DNA from: Craterostigma plantagineum
Lineage: Eukaryota; Streptophyta; Magnoliopsida; Lamiales; Linderniaceae
Assembly: GCA_027422505.1 (NCBI GenBank)
Contig: JAPQWV010001341.1
Span: 1-64,000, forward strand
Reading direction: 5' to 3'
DNA: 64,000 nucleotides
Shown here: one piece after another, positions 24,924 to 37,993 of the stretch
Layout of the letters: every line of letters begins with the position of its first letter
Position numbering within the stretch: position 1 is the stretch's first letter
Notes under the pieces: generated by a model
Database searches by the model: none
Told to the model about the DNA's origin: nothing
What the model saw: only the letters and a program-made list of their open reading frames with translations
Translations under genes and position numbers: made by a program

Positions 24924-26670
24924 TGTTGACCTTTTTGGTCCATGTGTGTTAGAGAGTTTTGATGGACAATGTAATTGTAATAACGTTAGGTGTATAAATT
25001 AAGCAATTCGATCTATGATCAATATAATGTCTAAGTATATGAAAATATTCACACATGCATTAATTATGAGCTGTAGAATTATTAAAGTGTTGAATATTTG
25101 ATTCGCATATGATTTGGTGATTAGTTGTTGAGACTAGGTGATCGCATGTTATAGACAGCACATGTGATAGGATATATCGTTCTGAGATATATATGGAAAT
25201 AATGCATGAAATATCCCACTGAGTTATAAAAGGAAAATATGCTGTTTATATATGGAAAGTGATATATCTGTTGAAAATCAGTTATTCCTGGACGAAAATC
25301 ACATGGACGACTCTTGCATGCTTTCCACTGAATTTAATGTGCCATATTGAATTGATATCTTTCCTTATGCTGATTGGGATATTATATTTACAAAATATTT
25401 GATTTGATTGACTTTGTGGATAAGGTGCTATTATATGGTATGTGCTATAAACGGATGTGATCTCTGAAATAAGGAAAGTTCTGCCATGATTGATAAATCG
25501 AATGAAGTATGCTCTGATCTCATTTGTGTGCTAAACATAGTAAATATATTGATCTAATACTATGAGCTGTACACGGAAAACGTGCTGGTATGATGCTATT
25601 TTGTGTGCTATAATTGGAAAGTTGATCTGGATTGATTTACACTAGAAACAGATAGCAGGGAATCACTTATGGAAAGTCCTGACATGGTAAATATATGCGA
25701 AGTGATTGAATATGCATGAGAACGAAATTGAGTCTTTATGTGGAATATATTCATGCTTAAATGAGCTGTTATATAGAAAATAATCATGCTTTAATGTGCT
25801 ATATGACCGTTGTGATGATTTATTAAGAGCATGATTTGTATGGTATTACTGACTCGAAAATTTGCATGGAAACTATGCTTGATTTGTTGATTATTATATG
25901 ATATGATTTTCCATGTGAAGTGTTGATTGAAAAGGATTATATATGAGCCACACTTCAGAGTTTCGAGAGAACCTAGAATTTGTGAATATAAGCCCACGAG
26001 AGATCTTTGAGCAGAAACTGATAAAGAGATTCATGAGTTCCCATTTGCGATAGCTTTCTGCCTTACTGAGCGTTAACTTGCATATGCATCACTGAGCGAG
26101 TGATTAATCAGATATTCCATCATCCCCTGCCATATATTCTGTCTTCGGACGTGTTGTCTTCGGACGTGAGCAATACCAGGGAGGCAAGGTCGACGTTACG
26201 CACACGTGAAGGGAAGGACAAGTCCAGGGGCCATTCGGTAGCAAGCTGTGTCTGTCGGGATCAAGGAGATTCCGAGGAACAAAACTCGGCGTGTGGTAAC
26301 CTAGTAGTGTCTAGTGTTCGACTTGTTTCGGTTGTGTATTGTGCTAACCAATCAGATTTGTATCCAGCTACGGTGCATTACAGTGATTGGTTAAACTCTT
26401 GGGAAGCAAATCCAAAGGAGAGGAGTAAACCCCAGTTGGGGATATAACCTCTATAAAAATCATGTCTCGCATTTACTTTTCAGTTATTTCGTTATCGCTG
26501 TGAGACAGACCCGAAACACATCCGACGGTACTAGGATATAACAAGCATACTCGTCACAATATCATTAGGCATATCTAAGTCACCACACTAAGGATTTGTG
26601 AAAAGAAGCATAAAAATTTTATAAGCCTAATTCACCCCCCCCCCCCCTCTTAGGCACATTTATATCTTCA
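24924..26670 (+). repeat. Sirevirus 3' LTR
   Basis: 1747 bp, same ends as the 5' copy, followed by TAAGT. Confidence 0.92.
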
Positions 26671-26675
26671 TAAGT

Positions 26676-26838
26676 GTTTATCGTTATTTAGTTCAAACAT
26701 CACAAAAATATTCACTAGAATATTTAAACGACGGTTTTCTAAGTAGATAGTTCATTTGGTTCGATACTCGAATACTTGTCACAGTATACTATTTCGATAG
26801 GTAACTTGCCTGTTGAGCGTACGATAATTTGCGATATT
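26676..26838 (+). repeat. Athila B 5' LTR, remainder after the Sirevirus
   Basis: Continues the LTR exactly where it was split (GTTTATCG) and matches about 35254-35428. It stops at GCGATATT, lacking the last 33 or so bp of the LTR, and joins directly to the middle of gag. Confidence 0.85.
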
Positions 26839-29160
26839 AACTTTGAGCTAAAGCATCATTGGCTTCAAATGCTTCAGACAACAGGTCAATACGATGGACT
26901 CTCCGGGGAAGACGCTTATCGACACATACGAGACTTGCTGTCCGTCACCGACACAATACGAGTACAAGGAGTGAGCCCTGAAACGATCCGACTCTACTAA
27001 TTTCCGTTCTCCCTAAGAGGTAACGCCAAGGAGTGGTATAATCTACTACCCGAACGATCCATCACCACTTGGGACGAGATGCACGCCACCTTCATCACGC
27101 ACTTCTTTCCACCGTCAAAGGTGCTGAAACAAAAAATGGACCTTACGGCATTCAAACAAAAGGAGGGCGAGAATTTATACGACGTATGGACGCGTTTCAA
27201 GATGCTTCTGAATCGCTTCCCGCAACATGGTATGACGAAGAGCGAATTGATTCAGCGGTTTCATGAGTCGTTGAATGATATCACTGTGCAACTATTTGAC
27301 GGGGCATGCAATGGAGGCTTATGCAATTTAAGCGCAACGGAAGGCTGGAATCGGATCGAAGAATATAGCGCAAATAGCTTCCGGCGCGGGAGTTCTAGCA
27401 ATAGAGGCAAACCACCAGGGATGTACGATGTCGATAATGCAACCGCGATAAATGCCGAGTTTGACACACTCCAACAGCAAATCGCAGCTAACAACCTCCA
27501 AATGCAAACATTGATATTACATACGCTAACAACAAAGCCGGTTGTTAATGCTGCGCAGGTGCAATCTTTCCCGAAGACTCCCGCAGCTGCACCACCTCCT
27601 TATGCATACGCAAATTTGAGGAAGGACTATCGCTGAGCCGACCGACCCTACGGTGTTGTTTCTCCACAGCTCTCTCATTGGAGGCTCTCTAGCTACAAGC
27701 GGCATAACATCACGATCTTGAGTCGCCATTTCGACTCGCCTTGCGTTTTCTCGTAGGTTATGTCGGAACGTTCTTTCGATCTACGGGTCTCCTTCAGCGA
27801 TTGGTCGCGAGGGATTCCTTCGGGTCATGCACGAGCGTTCACGTAACTAGACAACAAAATAAAGATAACAATAGCAATAAGAAATTTAGAAATTAAAACA
27901 TGTCGCGAAAGTCACGACGCAACCCGTTGTCCAGCCACTATTTCGATGGAGCAAGTCGAGTACATGGGTAACTATCAAGGCCAACGAAGCTACGTCCCGA
28001 ACCGAGTTCATCCGAACTTGGCCTACGGTAATCAACAACAAGCTCCACCAGGATTTCAAAACCAAAGAACGCAAGGATACCATGGCGCAAATGCTGAGCC
28101 CACCTCGTATAATAGCGTTGATAAGCTCGAGGAAATGCTCGAGAAGCTAATGGGAAAGCTCGACTCTCGCTTGGATAATCGCACGGTTGCACAACACCGA
28201 GTCTTCCCTACGGGCCTTAGAGAAGCAAGTTCGGCAGATTGCCGAATCAATCCAACAACGTCCTTCCGGATCGTTGCCAAGTTACACCGAGACCAATCCA
28301 AAGGACCACCATGTAAAGGCGGTGACACTTCGTAACGGGAGAGAGCTCGAGGAAGTGCAGAAAACGAAGAAGAACGTTGAACCCACGCAACCGAGCAGCG
28401 AGTCCGACAAACAAGAGGAGATTGTGTCTAAGCCACCTGTCAAGGCGTATCAACCAAAAACTCCTTACCCAGCAAGGCTTAAACGGGAAATCGTTGATGA
28501 TCAATTTGGTAAATTTCTCGCTATTTTTAAACAATTACATATTAATTTACCACTTGTTGATGCCCTTGCGCAGATGCCTCCTTGGGCAAACTTTTTGAAG
28601 GATCTTATCACGAACAAGCGCAAGCTTGAAGACGTTTCCACCGTTGAGTTGCGTGGAGAGTGCTCTGCCATTCTACAGAACAAGCTACCGAAAAAGCTTA
28701 AGGACCCAGGGAGTTTTACTATACTATGTTTAATAGGCGATTTAGTCGTAAGTAAGGCATTTAGGAGCAAGTATTAATTTGATGCCTTATTCTATGTTTA
28801 AACGACTTGGTTTAGGAGAATCCAAACCCACTAGGATGAGTTTACAATTAGCGGATAAATCTGTTAAGTATCCTAGGGGTATCATAGAAGATGTGCTGGT
28901 TAAAGTCGAAAAATTTATAACCTGCAGACTTTGTTATTCTCGATATGGAGGAGGATGAAAATATTCCTCTAATATTGGGTAGGCCATTTCTCGCTACTGG
29001 AGGAACAATGGTCGATGTTCGTAACGGAACATTGACGTTAACTATAGATGGCGAAAAAGTCACATTCGATATGACCGAATCCATGAAAAATTCTGAAAAA
29101 TTAGACGATATAGTGCTTTTACATAGATGCATGGAATGACTTTTTATCATTGCAGGGACT
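26839..29160 (+). pseudogene. Athila B gag and protease, rearranged
   Basis: Starts mid-gag (NFELKHHWLQML) directly after the broken LTR. Gag text such as ITTWDEMHATFITHFFPPSK and HESLNDITVQLFDGAC matches Athila C. From about 27619 to 27900 it is interrupted by its own inverted N-terminal segment. The zinc-knuckle tail (RESHDATRCP) and VEYMGNYQG resume after it. The protease region follows (KAYQPKTPYPARLKRE, then ILCLIGDLV near 28720 and [17 protein letters not shown] near 28954) with stops and frame changes; the DLGAS motif is disrupted near 28760. No complete product. Confidence 0.85.
27619..27900 (-). pseudogene. Inverted, relocated gag N-terminus of Athila B
   Basis: On the minus strand an ATG at 27828 opens MTRRNPSRPIAEGDP, then a TAG, then text ending VGSAIVLPQI. 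Athila C gag starts MTRSHPSGPIVDADP and reaches ESAIVIPPI just before NFELKH, the point where plus-strand gag of Athila B begins at 26839. About 70 bp upstream of this ATG is AT-rich and looks like the Athila leader. The piece is therefore the missing start of gag, flipped and moved about 0.8 kb downstream. Confidence 0.8.
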
Positions 29161-32100
29161 ATCACAACCAGAAACATTTGCTTCGACGTCAGGATTAGCA
29201 GAGATTGAAGAGCCAAGGCATGAACTATCTTTTGAGGTTGGCCAAATAGGCGCAGACGAAGAATAGGCGAAACATGTCATCGAGGTGCACCCGAGCAAAG
29301 AAGAAGAAAAAGAAAAATGTTCAACTGAAGATCCACCAAAGCTGGAACTCAAACAATTGCCCGATCACTTGGAGTACGCATTTCTGGAGGACGATTCAAA
29401 ACTTCCAGTGATCATAGCATCAAATTTGGAGATGGAACAGAAAATCATGCTCCTAAACCTGTTAAGGGAGCATAAGAAGGCGCTCGCATGGAAGATATCA
29501 GATATTCGAGGAATCAGCCCGACCTTCTGCATGCATAGGATTCTGATGGAAAACGAGTTCAAGCCTGTGGTGCAACATCAAAGGCGTCTAAACCCGAACA
29601 TGAAGGAGGTAGTAAAAGCAGAGGTAATAAAGCTACTTGATGCGGAGAGTCATATATCCGATCTCAGACAGCGCACGGGTAAGCCCAGTTCAAGTGGTGC
29701 CGAAGAAGGGAGGAATGACAGTGGTAACTAACGAGAAAAACGAACTCATTCCAACAAGGACCGTTGCAGGGTGGCGAGTGTGCATTGACTACCGAAAATT
29801 AAACGACGCAACGCGAAAAGATCACTTTCCTTTACCGTTCATTGATCAAATGCTTGAGCGTTTATCCAGTCATGAATTCTATTGTTTTCTTGATTGTCTT
29901 TCAGGTTACTTGCAGATTCCGATTGCACCAGAAGATCAAGAGAAAACAACTTTTACGTGCCCCTTCGGAACCTTTGCATATCGGCGGATGCCTTTCGGAC
30001 TGTGCAATGCCCCGGCTACCTTCCAACGGTGCATGATGGCCATTTTCGACAAATTAATCGGTAAAGGAATGGAGGTATTCATGGATGACTTTTCGATTTT
30101 TGGTAACTCATTTGAAGTATGTCTTTCCAATCTTAAGGCGGTACTTAAACGATGCGAGGAAACGAACCCTGTGCTAAATTGGGAAAAATGTCATTTATGG
30201 TTAGAGAAGGTATCGTTTTAGGTCATAAGATATCGGCTAGAGGAATTGAGGTAGATAGAGCAAAAATAGAAACTATTAAACGATTACCTCCACTCTCGTC
30301 GGTAAAAGCAATTAGAAGTTTCTTAGGACATGTTGGTTTTTATCGTAGATTTAAAGATTTTTCTAAAATTGCTAGACCTTTAACTCGTTTGCTAGAAAAA
30401 TATGTACCTTATGAGTTTACAACTGATTGTATGAATGCTTTTACTTTACTCAAGGATAAGCTTATTAATGCTCCCGTCATGGTAGCTCCGGATTGGAGGC
30501 TACCGTTCGAAGTAATGTGCGATGCTAGTGATTTTGCAGTAGGTGCAGTTTTGGGGCAGCGACGGGAAAAATATTTCCAGCCGATACACTATGCAAGCAA
30601 GACTCTAAATGAGGCGCAATCAAATTATACTACCTTCGAGAAGGAATTGCTTGCAGTCGTGTTTGCAATCGACAAGTTCCATCAATATCTTATCCTATCG
30701 AAGGTCATCATCTACATGGATCATTCGGCCATTAAGCATCTCTTTGACGGATGCAAAGCCAAGGCCGATCCAATGGATTCTACTACTCCAAGAGTTCGAC
30801 GTGGAGTTTCACGACCAAAAGGGAACGGAGAATCTTGCCGCAGACCACTTGTCGAGACTAGAAGAGACACCCTGCGAGGTTACAAAAGAGGAGACGATCC
30901 AAGATTACTTTCCCGATGAACACCTTTACGCTATACATGAGGTACCTAATGCACTTCTGTGGTATGCAGATATTGCTAACTATCTTGTAGCTAGGATCTT
31001 ACCAAGGGGATACACGAGTCACCAGAGGAAGAAATTCTTCTCGGACTTGAAGTATTACTTTTGGGATGATCCTTATCTTTTAGGATTTGTGCGGATAACA
31101 TAATCAGGCGCTGCGTAACCTTCCCTGAAACAATCGATATCTTGGGACATTGCCACACGGGACTGTGCGTAGGGCATTATGGAGGCAACCGAACCGCACA
31201 AAAGGTACTAGAATGTGGATTCTGCTGGCCCACAATTGTCAAGGACGCGCAAAGGTATGTAGAAATATGCGATAGGTGCCAACGGACAGGTAATATCTCT
31301 AAGCGCAATGAAATGCATCAGAATTTCATTCTTGTATGTGAAATATTTGACGTATGGTGCATTGATTTTATGGGTCCATTTCCTACATCTTTCAAGAATC
31401 GATATATCCTAGTTGCGGTTGATTATGTATCAAAATGGGTGGAAGCGCAAGCGGTACCTACTAATGATGCTAGGGTAGTCATTAAATTTTTAAAAGCTTT
31501 ATTTTCACGTTTTGGCTCACCTCGTTGCATTATTAGCGACAAAGGTACGCACTTCTGTAACAGCCAATTTGCAAGGATGCTCGAGAAATACGGCGTGAAA
31601 CATAGTGTTACTACTGCATACCATCCTCAAGCGAGCGGCCAAGTGGAGGTTGTAAACAGGGATCTGAAGCGCATACTAGAGAAGACCGTGGAGCACCATA
31701 GGCGAGATTGGCCAAACAAGTTAAACGACGCATTATGGGCATACCGGACAGCATACAAGACACCTATCGGATCTACGCCCTATAGATGTTTACGGGAAGT
31801 CTTGTCATTTACCCGTCAAGCTAGAACACAAAGCGTATTGCGCGCTAAAAAAACTAAATTTTGATTTGAATCTTGCAGGTGAAAAGCAAAACTTACAGAT
31901 CAACGAGCTCGACGAATGGAGGCAGCTGGCGTACGAGAATACTCGCCTCTACAAGGAGCGTACGAAGCTGTATCATGATCGTAAAATCATGAAATGGGAA
32001 TTTCAAGAAGGCGACCAGGTCTTGCTTTACAACTCGCGTCTGCGGCTGTTTCCCGGTAAACTGAAATTGAGATGGTCTGGACCATTTACGGTGACCCGAG

Positions 32101-32276
32101 CATTTCCATACGGAACTGTCAAGATCACACATCCGGAGAAGGGGACCTTCAAGGTGAACGGGCACCGACTCAAGCATTACTATGGCGGTGACATCGAGGC
32201 GCTCGAAAAGAAACCATCCACCTCCTCGATACCACCCGGAGCTAAAAATCACCGAACTTTGTCTAGCTAAAGACAT
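29161..32276 (+). pseudogene. Athila B pol: RT, RNase H, integrase
   Basis: RT is readable from LEWKQ-like linker text through [53 protein letters not shown] and FMDDF (about 30079). RNase H has [15 protein letters not shown] (about 30517). Integrase keeps the zinc motif (H/H at the start, CDRCQRTGN), DFMGPF, SDKGTHF and GQVEVVNRD, so the DDE triad is visible. Frame changes occur near 29640, 30190, 30745 and 31100, and another near 31790-31865. The C-terminal part (31866-32270) ends [13 protein letters not shown], as in Athila C. Confidence 0.88.
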
Positions 32277-33782
32277 TAAAGAAAGCGCTACTTGGGAGGC
32301 ACCCCAAGCCTATCCTATGTTTTTCTTTTATTTCTATACGCATTTTAGTTTTTAAGATTTTATTTTTCAACGATCGCAGGGAATTCAAAATCTCAAGTGT
32401 GGGGAGGAGCCGTACAAAGCATGCATATCGGACTATTCAGGGAAGTTCGTTTATCCATTTATTTCCGCTTCCTTGTTTTACATGATTGTTACGTTGAGGA
32501 CAACGTAGATCTTAAGTGTGGGGAAGGGAATTTCTGCAAAATTAATGCGAACATTTTATATAGGTGCATGACTTGATTTTGGTATAAAATTTTTCGAAAA
32601 TTAGGCACGAATTGTTTTTCAGAAATCATGTTTCTTATTAATCAGGGATGACTTTATGTTAGGAATTTTGTGAGTAATTAGGATACATATGCGTAGTCTA
32701 TTTCTTCCTTACATGATGAACTTGGCGATACTTGAGAGATTCGTACACATAACCCGATTTTTGTGAGATTTTTTAGCCTACCAGCTTTTTGCTCATTTCT
32801 TTGGTTGTGTGAATCAAGCTTAGTTTATTTCTCTTCAGAACTTGCTTGTGTATTACGTGTTGAAACTACTTAAAGTGTGATTGCGTGAAAATAAGGAAGG
32901 CATTAGGAATCAGTCCATAGCCAAAGTATCCAACCACGACTGGCCCCGTAGTTAGCCACTTTGAGCCTGAGCCTTTTATTTGTGAAAACCGGATTATAAA
33001 TTGCCGACCCCGATTAAGCCTTCAGACATAAACCCATCGGAGCGATAGTAGAAGTGGAGGTTGAATGCCGGACTCAAGAAGCGCAACCCGTGCTACATTT
33101 CTGAGCTGAGCGCCGAAAAGAAAACAGAGAAAAAAAATAGAAGGAAAAAAAAAGAGAGAGAGAGAATTATATATCGACTAAGAACCCTTCCTCCGATAAT
33201 CTTTCACTCTCAAAAACCATATTACCTATTTCCTAGATCGAGAAGTCGAAAGAAGAAGGGCTTGGTAAAAAAAAGAAAAAGAAAAATGATGAATGCAAAA
33301 GAACGGAAGTAATGAGCAAGAAACGACGGATTTTGGCGCAATCGAGATGATGGCATGATTCCGACACGACTACAGCTCATATCCTTTTTGCGCTTATTAC
33401 TTGCATATCTTACATATATCAGCCATTTTATAACCAGGTAAAGACCTTCCGATTCACGCTTGATCATTGAAAGTGGTAGATTTACGAATTACTTGCAAGC
33501 TTATGTAGGGATTAGATTAGTGCATGACCCGAGAGATATCACCGACATCTTAACCCATACACGTAGTGATTTGAGTGAATCTCTGTGAGGTGCGGATCTT
33601 GATAGGTATTGCTAAAGAAAATCGTGTAGTTAGTCGTTGATTTCAAATATGCTTTCCGACTTACTTGCATTTTCTCCTACGTGATTTCGCTCTTGATTGG
33701 TACGTTACATGATTTTATCCTTTTCTATGCCTTTTTATATTATTTGCTTGAGGGCAAGCAAACGCTTAAGTGTGGGGAGATT
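32277..33782 (+). other. Athila B 3' noncoding region with two polypurine tracts
   Basis: A short hairpin (CTTGGG-AGGCAC-CCCAAG, 32291-32308) follows the pol stop. An internal purine tract (CTTAAGTGTGGGGAAGGG) is at about 32510-32528, preceded by TTGAGGACAACG. The 3' tract (CTTAAGTGTGGGGAGA) is at 33765-33780, directly before the LTR. No downstream ORF is present; an open frame at 33061-33312 is low-complexity. Confidence 0.75.
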
Positions 33783-35460
33783 TGATAAACGAAATTTTTA
33801 TCAATTTTATACCCCATAAAAGCGCATTACCGGTGGTGATTTATCTTAATTTCATGAAATATCATACATTTACGTTTATATTTTATTTCAACAGATTTTG
33901 GGAAGAACAACTACAACCCGGAACATCCGGGCTTGAATTTGAGGAACCATCGAATCAAATATCGGCCCAAAAACAATTGGGCCGAAGAGTAAAATTCAGC
34001 CCATCTGTTCCAGCCCAAGAAAGGCCCAAGCCCAAGTGATGATTTAAAAAAATAATAAATAAATAAAAAGGAACACCCACATGATCGATCAAAGCACACG
34101 AGAGAAGAAAAATAAGGAAAAAGACACAAGGAGATCTACGATGGAGACTTATAAGAAAAAAAAAAGAATCGCCTCACACGGCTCAAGAAGAAAATCACAA
34201 CCATATCTTACGCATGTTGGAGCAGCTATGAAGATTTCAACTCTCATATCATCTATAAATAGAGGAAGCAGGACAGTAGAGACGACACACACGAAAGAGG
34301 GGGATCGACCTATCAGCTGTGTGCATTCCTTTGCCAGGCCGAGCGCAACAGCGGGAGCAGCGGCTGCGGATGCGACTGTGATCGGGTGCGAGTGAGCAAC
34401 AACCACGAGTCGGGTGCACGGAGACTGACGAAGGGCTGATCTGGGCCGGGAGCACGGGCCGGGACTGCTGCTGAGATTGACAGACGGACATAGCGAGCTA
34501 ACTCGTGGGCAGCTGTGTTTGTGACGGGCTGCGGGCGTAGGAGGAGTAGTTAACGGACAAGGCCTCGTAAGAAAAGGAAAAGCTGAGACGCCCACCACCT
34601 GCTCGATAAAAGTCCTCACCGAAGGTCGAACCGCTGAGCCTAAATTTAGGGAAGAAACACGTGTTTTTCTTTGTTATTTACGCTCCTCGTTACGTTAGTA
34701 TTTCATATGAGTGCCTAAATTCGTAGTATTTGAGATTAGATGAACCCGAGCAAGATCGTACGTGTGTTGAACGTATTATTAATTTGCTTCTTATTATGAC
34801 TCGGTTACGATATATGCTATTATTTTGATTATGTCTATGTGGTCGAAATAATTGTTGGGAAATCGATCGCTACGCTCGAGAGAGGGGCGACGATTAGACC
34901 ACTCGTAAATGAGCGGAATAAACTCATCTCTAGAGATAGGTTGAACTACCCCGCCGGATTAGAGTCAAATCCAATAGAGGGATTCATCGTTATTTATCGC
35001 GGTCTGCGATTTAGTAGTTAGGGAAGTTTGCCCAGCTATTTAAAACGTAGATTAGTTGTTGCGAGTCAAAGCGAGTAAGCGCAGTTTCGCCCAATCGTAG
35101 AAATTCGTATACATATCATAGGAATCCTCACGATCTAATAATTAGCTAAATATATTATTTATTTGTCGTTCGGTCGAGCTAGGGGGATTCGAAGTATCAA
35201 ATACGTTTTCGTTCATAAGGTCGCCGTTTTATATTTTTATTAAACTATTTATTTTAAGTGTTTATCGTTATTTAAATTTTCAAACATCACAAAAATATTC
35301 ACTAGAATATTTAAACGACGGTTTTCTAAGTAGATAGTTCCTTTGGTTCGATACTCGAATACTTGTCACAGTATACTAATTTCGATAGGTATACTTGCCT
35401 GTTGAACGTAGGATAATTTGCGATATTCGTTTTATATTTATTACTCGATCCGGTCGATCA
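33783..35460 (+). repeat. Athila B 3' LTR
   Basis: 1678 bp, TGATAAACG...CGGTCGATCA. TATAAATA at 34254-34261. Uninterrupted partner of the split 5' LTR. Confidence 0.9.
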
Positions 35461-37575
35461 TGGGTCGACGTTCGATGTATGTTTATCCAATTTAAAGCTT
35501 GTACTCGCACGTTGCGAGGAAACGAACTTGGTGCTTAACTGGGAAAAGTGTCATTTCATGGTTCGAGAGGGCATAGTTCTGGACCATAAGATTTCCTCTA
35601 AGGAATCGAAGTGGACCGAGCTAAGTTAGAGGCGATAGAAAAATTGCTCATTCCCTCGAGCGTGATATCGATTTGGAGTTTTCTAGAACATGATGGATTT
35701 TATCGTAGGTTTACAAGATTTTTCTAAGATTGCACGTCCCATGTGTAGACTTCTAGAAAAAGATGCTCCGTTTGAGTTTAACGATGAGTGCTTGCATGCT
35801 TTTAATTTACCTAAGGAGCGACTTATCACAGCACCTATTCTGGTCGCCCCCGACTGGGGGCTGCCCTTTGAACTAATGTGCGATGCTAGTGATTATGCAA
35901 TTGGAGCAGTGCTAGGGCAGCGCAAGGACAACCATTTTAGGCCGATCTACTACGCGAGTAAGACGTTAGACGCAGCCATGGCCAATTACACGACCACTGA
36001 GAACGAGCTATTAGCCGTCGTGTTCGCCTTCCAAAAATTCAGGTCATATCTTATCCTATCTAAGGTTATTGTTTTTACTGACCGCTCTGCTCTTAAGTAC
36101 TTGTTAGCAAAGCCAGATGCCAAGCCCCGGCTGATCAAGTGGATCATACTCCTCCAAGAGTTCGATATGGAGATCCGAGACAAGAAAGGTTCAGAATATT
36201 TGCGGTGGATCACCTCTCTCGACTAGAGGAGTCCGAGATATATCATGAGGATGGATGGGCGATACAAGATAGATTCCCAGACGAGCACATGTACTCGATA
36301 CAAGTGGAAAGTGATGATATTCCTTGGTTTGCAGATTATGCTAATAATCTTGTTGCGAGGGTTTTACCAAAGGAGTACACAACTCAGCAAAAGAAGAAAT
36401 TCTTTTCTGACCTGAACTACTACTTTTGGGAAGATCCATTTCTTTTCAGGCGATGTGTGGACCAGGTGAAACGGCGATGTGTCTCCTTCCCCGAGATGAC
36501 ACAAGCATTGCCATAACGGACCGACCGGAGGGCACTACGCAGCCAACCGAACCACTCAGAAGGTGCTGGAGAGCGGATTCTACTGGTCCACGATCTTCAA
36601 AGACGCCCAAAGGTCTGTTAACACTTGATCAGTGCCAACACGCAGGTAATCTCTCGAAACGCGACGAAATGCCCCAGAACTTTATTTTAGTTTGTGAGAT
36701 TTTTGACGTATGGGGTGTAGATTTCATGGGTCCATTTCTTAGCTCATACAATAACAAGTACATCCTAGTCGCTGTGGATTATGTGTCCAAGTGGGCCGAG
36801 GCGCAAGCCTTGCCCACGAACGACGCTAGGGTAGTCGTTAGATTTTTACGAGCATTATTTTCATGATTTGGGGCACCTAGATGCATCATTAGTGATAGAG
36901 GCACACCTATTTATAACACCCAGTTTGCACACACATTAGAGCGTTACGGTGTTAGACATAGCCTTTCCACCCCATACCACCCCCAAGCTAGGGGTCAGGT
37001 CGAGGTAGTAAATCGTGAGTTGAAACGCATCCTATAAGAGACCATAAAAGGGAACCGTAGAGAGTGGGTGAATAAGTTGAACGATGCAATTTGGGCATAT
37101 AGGACTGCATATAAGACACCCATAGGCACTACACCGTATAGGTTAGTCTATGAGAAGGCATGCCACCTCCCCGTGGAAATCGAGCATAAGGCTTATTGGA
37201 CGATTAAGTCCTTGAATCTTGATTTAGGAGATGCCAGCGGAAAGCGGCAACTCCAAATCAACGAGTTAGATTAGTGGCGTTTATCGGCTTACGATAACGC
37301 TCGAATGTATAAGGAACGCTCGAAAGCTTATCATGACAAGAAAATTAGGGAAAGGCGGGAGTTTCCGAAAGGGGACCAAGTGCTCATCTTTAACTCTTGA
37401 CTTAGGCTTTTTCTCGGCAAACTTAGATCACGTTGATCGGGACCGTTCACCGTTACTCGTGTTTTCCCTTACGGTACTGTCGAGATTTCAGGAATGAAAC
37501 AAGGAACTTTTAAGGTGAACGGCAACAGGCTAAAGCACTATCAAGGAGGCAAGGGAGACATGAGCAAAAAATAGG
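35461..37575 (+). pseudogene. Athila A pol, second half (RT end, RNase H, integrase)
   Basis: Begins in RT a few codons after the break at 14753 ([12 protein letters not shown], then [11 protein letters not shown] near 35539). RNase H reads [15 protein letters not shown] (about 35880) and [14 protein letters not shown]. Integrase text includes WGVDFMGPF and SDRGTP; the usual GTHF has changed to GTPIY, and SGQVEVVN is ARGQVEVVN. Stops at 36223 and 36864 and further breaks exist. The C-terminus ([11 protein letters not shown]) stops near 37575. Confidence 0.88.
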
Positions 37576-37993
37576 TGCTATACCTGGACTTCCAGCCATT
37601 ATGAGTGACAAAAGGTACGTCCAGCTAAAGATGGTAAAGGAAACGCTTCTTGGGAGGCAACCCAGGTGTTTTCATTTATATTTTAGACATTAGAGTACTT
37701 GAAAAAAATAATAATTAAAAAATTAGTTAAAAAATTAACAAAAAATTATTAATTCGAACCTGTCACGGCCTGTGACTTTGACGTCACGGTCATGACGTTC
37801 TCGTTTTCGCCCTTCTGCCCCTTGTCACGGCCTGGGATCACACATTCACGACCGTGACTGATGCGAAAACCCAAATATAATCTCGTTTTTCTCCTCACTC
37901 ACAGCCATCACCCCCAAAATCTTTCGACCTCTCATCCCACCACCACCTAAAAATCACTGCCGATTACCACCGTCGACCACCTCTGGCGAACTT
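37576..37993 (+). other. Athila A post-pol spacer with hairpins
   Basis: The short hairpin CTTGGG-AGGCAA-CCCAGG lies at 37649-37666. Diverged stems of the GTCACGGCC type occur at about 37762-37860. A pyrimidine-rich leader-like stretch (37880-37990) matches the one before the downstream ORF of Athila C. The element is cut here. Confidence 0.7.

Larger units (their letters stand above)
16238..26670 (+). mobile_element. Sirevirus-like Ty1/copia element in the Athila B LTR
   Basis: LTRs 16238-17960 and 24924-26670, both TGTTGACC...ATCTTCA, flanked by the perfect duplication TAAGT (16233-16237 and 26671-26675). tRNA-Met primer site, long gag with coiled-coil C-terminus, pol, a 2-kb noncoding stretch with repeated polypurine-like motifs, then the 3' tract. 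That set of traits is the Sirevirus pattern. Five premature stops and two frameshifts make it non-autonomous. Confidence 0.9.
14754..35460 (+). mobile_element. Athila B, Ty3/gypsy element holding a Sirevirus
   Basis: LTRs at 14754-16237 plus 26676-26838 (5') and 33783-35460 (3') are very similar. Left flank TGATT and right flank TGGGT resemble the same five bases of RT (TCGGT in Athila C), consistent with a decayed target duplication. The 5' LTR is split by the Sirevirus. The end of U5, the primer site and part of the leader are missing. Coding covers gag to integrase with many breaks. There is no downstream ORF between pol and the 3' LTR. Confidence 0.85.
10736..37993 (+). mobile_element. 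Athila A, old Ty3/gypsy element holding Athila B
   Basis: Starts TGATAAAC at 10736 inside copia 1 integrase. Coding runs 11405-14753, is split by Athila B, and resumes at 35461 with the very next part of RT. The two halves align to adjacent segments of Athila C. The element stops at about 37993 in the post-pol spacer, joined through TCCG microhomology to the copia 1 3' LTR, so the downstream ORF and 3' LTR are lost. The 5' LTR end, primer site and leader are also deleted. Confidence 0.85.
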
